Of a stretch of DNA of 64,000 nt, positions 60,915 to 64,000 are shown piece by piece. Within the stretch, counting starts at the first letter, position 1, and each line of letters opens with the position of its first letter. The stretch is from contig JABSQH010000075.1 of assembly GCA_013213745.1 (NCBI GenBank), forward strand, positions 1 through 64,000. The letters are read 5' to 3'. A model generated the notes under the pieces. The model saw nothing but the letters and a program-made list of their open reading frames with translations. It was not told the DNA's origin and did not search any database. The translations under genes were made by a program, and so were the position numbers. This stretch comes from Ilumatobacteraceae bacterium. GTDB taxonomy: Bacteria > Actinomycetota > Acidimicrobiia > Acidimicrobiales > Ilumatobacteraceae.

Positions 60915-61715
60915 TCACGAATCGTCGGACGCAGGGGTGTCGGAACTGAACAACACGCGGATCAGGCCGAACGCGACCAGCGCGCCGATGAGTTGCATTG
61001 CAATGAACGCCGGCGCCGAGGCGGGGGCGATCCCGGCAAAGGTGTCGGAGAACATCCGGTTCACCGACACCATCGGGTTGGCGAAGCTCGTCGACGAGGT
61101 GAAGAAGTAGGCCCCGCCGATCCACACGCCGACGGCGACGGCGACGACGTAGGCCTTGCCGTAGCGGACGGCGCCGTGGATCACGAGCAACAGACCGATC
61201 GTGGCGATGATCTCCGACACGTACTGCGGTCCGCCGTCGCGTTGGTTCTCCGAGATCGTGATGACACCACCACCCGTCTCGTCCCAGAACATGATGTTGG
61301 CGGCCATCACGCCGACGAACCCGCCGGCGAGTTGTGCGACCACGTACCACGCGGCTTCGCTCGTGGTCATGTCACCCATCAGTCGGTCGAGGAGGGTCAC
61401 CGCCGGATTGAAGTGGGCGCCGGACACGCTGGCGAACATGATGATCAGACCGATGAGCGCACCAGCGGTGGCTGCGGCGTTCTCGAGCAGTTGCAGACCG
61501 ACGTCGTTGGGCGACAACGTCTCGGCCATGATCCCCGAGCCGATCACCGCGATGATCAGAAAGCCGCTGCCCACGGCCTCGGCAGTGAGCCGGGCGTACA
61601 TCGGTACGACCGAGTGGCTCAGTTCGATCGGCGCCGAGTCGTTCGCCGCGGTCTCGCCCGAGACGGTGGTTGCCGAAACGTCGGACGGGGGAGGGGAATC
61701 ACCTGTCGTGGTCAT
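60915..61715 (-). CDS. MIP-family aquaporin/glycerol facilitator (AqpS-like)
   Basis: A membrane channel of about 266 residues from ATG 61715 (GTG 61730 is also in frame). Six helices and two half-helices are visible. The first NPA is intact (SGAHFNPAVTLLDRLMGD), but the second is NPM (SFANPMVSVNRMFSDTFAG). AGALIGLIIMFASVSG and VAVAVGVWIGGAYFF are helices of the family. In ars operons such channels can let arsenite leave the cell down its gradient after ArsC acts. The N-terminal ~40 residues are polar and acidic. Confidence 0.88.
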   Translation of the reverse strand: MTTTGDSPPPSDVSATTVSGETAANDSAPIELSHSVVPMYARLTAEAVGSGFLIIAVIGSGIMAETLSPNDVGLQLLENAAATAGALIGLIIMFASVSGAHFNPAVTLLDRLMGDMTTSEAAWYVVAQLAGGFVGVMAANIMFWDETGGGVITISENQRDGGPQYVSEIIATIGLLLVIHGAVRYGKAYVVAVAVGVWIGGAYFFTSSTSFANPMVSVNRMFSDTFAGIAPASAPAFIAMQLIGALVAFGLIRVLFSSDTPASDDS

Positions 61716-61739
61716 GAACGCGGCGAACACTAAACTTTT

Positions 61740-61757
61740 AATCGATGGCGATCAATA
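61740..61757. promoter_or_regulatory. Candidate ArsR operator and leaderless promoter
   Basis: AATCGAT-GGCG-ATCAATA is an imperfect inverted repeat (five of seven arms match) in the A+T-rich gap between the divergent aquaporin and arsR genes, resembling ArsR/SmtB operators. TAAACT at 61731-61736 could be a -10 element; it lies 8 bp before ATG 61745, consistent with a leaderless arsR transcript. Self-repression of both transcripts is likely but inferred. Confidence 0.4.
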
Positions 61758-62119
61758 TGTCAGACAGCAGTCAAGTGATCGATCACGGTCCGTCGACGAC
61801 GAACGACGAGTGTTGTGAGCCCGGCGTGCCCATCGAGCCCACCGACGCCGCTCGAGTCGCGGAGACCTTCGCGGCACTTGCCGACCCGGTCCGCCTGCAG
61901 ATCCTGTCCATGATCGCCACCGCACCGACCGGTGAGGTCTGTGCGTGTGATTTCGTCGGACCGATCGATCGTTCCCAGCCGACGGTCTCTCATCACTTGA
62001 AGGTGCTGGCCACTGCGGGCATCGTCACCACAGAGCGGCGCGGTCGGTGGATCTGGTACCGGCTGGCGCCAGACGCACGCGGCGCGATCGCGGCGTCGCT
62101 GCGCAACGTGCTCGCCTGA
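61745..62119 (+). CDS. ArsR-family transcriptional repressor
   Basis: A 124-residue winged-helix repressor. FAALADPVRLQILSMIA starts the DNA-binding fold, EVCACDFVGPIDRSQPTVSH has the metalloid-binding CxC at the start of the recognition helix region, and HHLKVLATAGIVTTERRGRW finishes the wing. The N-terminal ECCEP may add a ligand. Binding arsenite would release DNA. ATG 61757 is an alternative start that would leave the palindrome upstream. Its stop shares a base with the SRAP start (TGATG). Confidence 0.92.
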   Translation: MAINMSDSSQVIDHGPSTTNDECCEPGVPIEPTDAARVAETFAALADPVRLQILSMIATAPTGEVCACDFVGPIDRSQPTVSHHLKVLATAGIVTTERRGRWIWYRLAPDARGAIAASLRNVLA

Positions 62120-62841
62120 TGTGCGGTCGATTCGTCGCCACCGCTGATCCGGAACGCATCGCTGCCTACTTCGGAGCGACGCCGGCCGCAGAGGGGCTCG
62201 GCGAGAACTACAACGTGGCCCCGACTCAGGACGTGTTGGCGGTTGTCGAGCGACCGGGCGGGGAACGACGCGTCGAAGCGTTCCACTGGGGTCTGATCCC
62301 CAGTTGGGCCAAGGACAAGAAGATCGCCTCGCGCATGATCAACGCACGTGCCGAGACGCTTGCCGACAAGCCGGCGTTCAAAGGGCTGTTCGTCAAGAAG
62401 CGGTGCATCATCCCGATGGACGGCTTCTACGAATGGCGCACCGGTACCCCCGACGGCCCGCTCGCCGCCAAAGGCAAGCCACGCAAGCAGCCGATGTTCA
62501 TCCATCGCACCGACGACGAACTCCTTGCGGTCGCGGGTCTGTGGACGGCGTGGAAGGACCCGGAGGACCCCGACGAGCGCTGGCTGCACAGCGTGACGAT
62601 CGTGACCACCGCAGCCAACGACACGATGGCGCCGGTGCACGACCGGATGCCCGTGCTGCTGGCTCCCGGCGACTGGGCGCGGTGGCTCGACCCAAAACAG
62701 CGCGACACCGGCCGACTGCTCGACCTGTTCGATCTCGGTGACGATCGCTCGCTGACGATGCACGCCGTGTCGACCGAGGTGAACAACGTGCGCAACAACC
62801 GCGCTGAACTGATCGAGCCGGGTTCGATCGGCGACAGCTGA
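62119..62841 (+). CDS. SOS response-associated peptidase (YedK/HMCES, SRAP family)
   Basis: A 240-residue SRAP protein that forms a thiazolidine cross-link with abasic sites in single-stranded DNA through its N-terminal Cys after Met removal (MCGRF). The other family residues are clear: NYNVAPTQ, WGLIPSWAKD, NARAETLADKPAF (Asn), CIIPMDGFYEW (Glu) and the His in PVHDRMPVLL. It protects abasic sites during replication. One-base overlap with arsR places it in the same transcript, perhaps by chance. Confidence 0.93.
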   Translation: MCGRFVATADPERIAAYFGATPAAEGLGENYNVAPTQDVLAVVERPGGERRVEAFHWGLIPSWAKDKKIASRMINARAETLADKPAFKGLFVKKRCIIPMDGFYEWRTGTPDGPLAAKGKPRKQPMFIHRTDDELLAVAGLWTAWKDPEDPDERWLHSVTIVTTAANDTMAPVHDRMPVLLAPGDWARWLDPKQRDTGRLLDLFDLGDDRSLTMHAVSTEVNNVRNNRAELIEPGSIGDS

Positions 62842-62845
62842 ACGT

Positions 62846-63277
62846 CTACACCACGCCCGGGGCACCGAGTGCGGTGAGTTCGGACCGGATCGCCCCGGCC
62901 CACGCGTCGAGGTCATCCCGTTCGACGTGGGGCGCGGCGTTGGCGAAGCTGTAGTCGGCCATCGAGTTGGTGGGGAACACGTGGATGTGGGTGTGTGGCA
63001 CCTCGTAGCCGGCGATGATCACCCCGACCCGCTCGCATGGAAACGCCCGTTGGTGAGCAGCGCCGATCCAGCGAGTGACGTCGAACAAATGGGCCATCAG
63101 CGGCGGGTCGACGTGAACCCAGTGATCGACTTCCTCGACCGGAACCACCAGGGTGTGCCCCGCCGTGATCGGGTTGATCGACATGAACGCCACGGCGCGC
63201 TCGTCGCGCCACACGAACGTGCCGGGGATGTCGCCGTTGATGATTCGGGTGAACACCGTGGGCTGGGCCGCGCTCAT
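62846..63277 (-). CDS. HIT-family nucleotide hydrolase/transferase
   Basis: A 143-residue histidine-triad protein. TVFTRIINGDIPGTFVWRDE and AFMSINPITAGHTLVVPVEE are the N-terminal nucleotide-binding parts, and PHTHIHVFPTNSM holds the HxHxH triad with the central His as nucleophile. It would hydrolyse a nucleoside phosphoramidate or dinucleotide. ATG 63277 is preferred over a longer frame reaching into the divergent pgsA start. Confidence 0.92.
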   Translation of the reverse strand: MSAAQPTVFTRIINGDIPGTFVWRDERAVAFMSINPITAGHTLVVPVEEVDHWVHVDPPLMAHLFDVTRWIGAAHQRAFPCERVGVIIAGYEVPHTHIHVFPTNSMADYSFANAAPHVERDDLDAWAGAIRSELTALGAPGVV

Positions 63278-63302
63278 GGCCAGGCACCATACGCTGTGGG
63301 CA

Positions 63303-63914
63303 ATGAACACGTCTGAGCGAACGACTGTCGAGCCGGCGGCTCCGAGCATGTGGTCGGGCATCTGGACGATTCCGAATGCTGTCACGTTGGTCCGCTTGCT
63401 CTGCCTGCCGATCTTCCTGTGGCTGCTGTTCGATCAAGAGAATCGAGCCGGAGCGGCATTGATGCTCGGCGCACTCGGGGCGACCGATTGGATCGACGGG
63501 TATCTGGCTCGCCGACTCGGCCAAGTCAGCGAATTCGGCAAGGTATTCGACCCGACAGTCGACCGGCTGCTGTTCATCGTGGCACTCACCGCGATCATCA
63601 TCGACGGTTCGATTCCACTGTGGTTCGCCATTGCGATCCTCGTTCGTGAGGTCGGCGTCGGAGCGATGATGGTCATTGCCACGGTGCTGTTCAACATGCC
63701 TCGCTTCGACGTGACCTTCGCCGGCAAGACCGCCACGTTCCTGTTGATGTTTGCGGTGCCTGGGTTTCTCATGGGGAACAGCGACATCGCCGGTGCCGAT
63801 CTGTTCACGGTGGCGGCGTGGATCCTCGGTATCCCGGGACTGGCGCTCAGCTACTGGACAGCTGGCGCCTACGTACCGAAGGTCCGAGAGGCGATTCGTT
63901 CGGGCTCGTCCTGA
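63303..63914 (+). CDS. pgsA: CDP-diacylglycerol--glycerol-3-phosphate 3-phosphatidyltransferase family
   Basis: A 203-residue membrane enzyme of the CDP-alcohol phosphatidyltransferase family. The catalytic motif DG-x2-AR-x8-G-x3-D-x3-D is read in DWIDGYLARRLGQVSEFGKV followed by FDPTVDR (Asp65, Asp83, Asp87). Six or so helices are visible. Family members make phosphatidylglycerophosphate or related phospholipids. The alcohol substrate cannot be fixed; PgsA is the usual identity when next to gcvH in actinobacteria. Confidence 0.85.
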   Translation: MNTSERTTVEPAAPSMWSGIWTIPNAVTLVRLLCLPIFLWLLFDQENRAGAALMLGALGATDWIDGYLARRLGQVSEFGKVFDPTVDRLLFIVALTAIIIDGSIPLWFAIAILVREVGVGAMMVIATVLFNMPRFDVTFAGKTATFLLMFAVPGFLMGNSDIAGADLFTVAAWILGIPGLALSYWTAGAYVPKVREAIRSGSS

Positions 63915-63954
63915 CAGTTCTGTCCGCGTGCTCGCGGCCGGTACGGTGGCGGGC

Positions 63955-64000
63955 ATGAACGTGCCGCCCGAGCTGCGCTATTCGTCCGACCACGAATGGA
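63955..64000 (+). CDS. gcvH: Glycine cleavage system H protein, N-terminal start (partial)
   Basis: The last 46 bases give ATG followed by NVPPELRYSSDHEW, the N-terminal signature of GcvH, which carries lipoate in the glycine cleavage complex. The gene runs off the window. It begins 41 bp after pgsA. Confidence 0.8.
   Translation, partial: MNVPPELRYSSDHEW

Noticed and set aside
1-64000. CRISPR arrays, rRNA genes, insertion sequences
   Set aside because: No regularly spaced repeats, no rRNA-like sequence and no transposase were found; the only recombinase is the Xer fragment at the left edge.

Overview
The window is a dense, high-G+C bacterial chromosome segment (about two-thirds G+C by eye) with frequent GTG starts and many ATGA, GTGA or TGATG overlaps. 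Gene content points to Actinomycetota. A decaprenylphosphoryl-arabinose (DPA) pathway and AftD-like arabinosyltransferases occur without any visible mycolate or emb genes. Together with a sulfatase, a xanthine-dehydrogenase-type hydroxylase and Nif11-like peptides, this fits an Acidimicrobiia (Ilumatobacter-like) genome better than Mycobacteriales. That placement is inference, not a database result.

Layout. 1-6.4 kb: the end of a XerC/D recombinase, an HD-domain protein, trpS, then scpA-scpB-rluB-tyrA-aroA. 6.4-28.5 kb: an envelope-glycan region. A plus-strand run (HAD phosphatase, DPPR synthase, methyltransferase, dprE1, dprE2, GT4) would make DPA. A minus-strand run holds a Ppm1-like GT2, two giant AftD-like proteins on either side of an acyltransferase and a broken GT-C gene, a PIG-V-like mannosyltransferase and a peptide-type binding lipoprotein. 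28.7-40.5 kb: a three-subunit xanthine-dehydrogenase-like enzyme, a phosphoribosyltransferase, a site-2 protease and an allantoate-amidohydrolase-type enzyme, facing an overlapping operon of GDPD, gamma-glutamyltransferase-like enzyme and an NMT1-type ABC importer. 40.6-64 kb: mixed metabolism and housekeeping (acyl-CoA ligase, acyl-CoA dehydrogenase, ispH, DUF512, der, sulfatase, tRNA-Pro, arsR/aquaporin/arsC, SRAP, pgsA, start of gcvH) interrupted by several decaying genes.

The most unusual content is a pair of related Nif11-like peptide-precursor genes. One, at 41.4-41.7 kb, is frameshifted and has lost its start. The other, at 52.3-52.7 kb, is intact but with an uncertain start. Both end in a GG- or GSG-type leader boundary followed by a short Thr/Ala/Ser/Gly-rich tail, and no maturation enzyme lies in the window. 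Also notable are two genes interrupted by an in-frame TGA exactly where a conserved Trp is expected, a GlxA-type regulator in fragments next to an intact DJ-1-like gene, and a DprE1 with Thr in place of the cysteine that benzothiazinones attack. The long conserved genes between the broken ones are intact, which argues for real gene decay rather than poor sequence quality.
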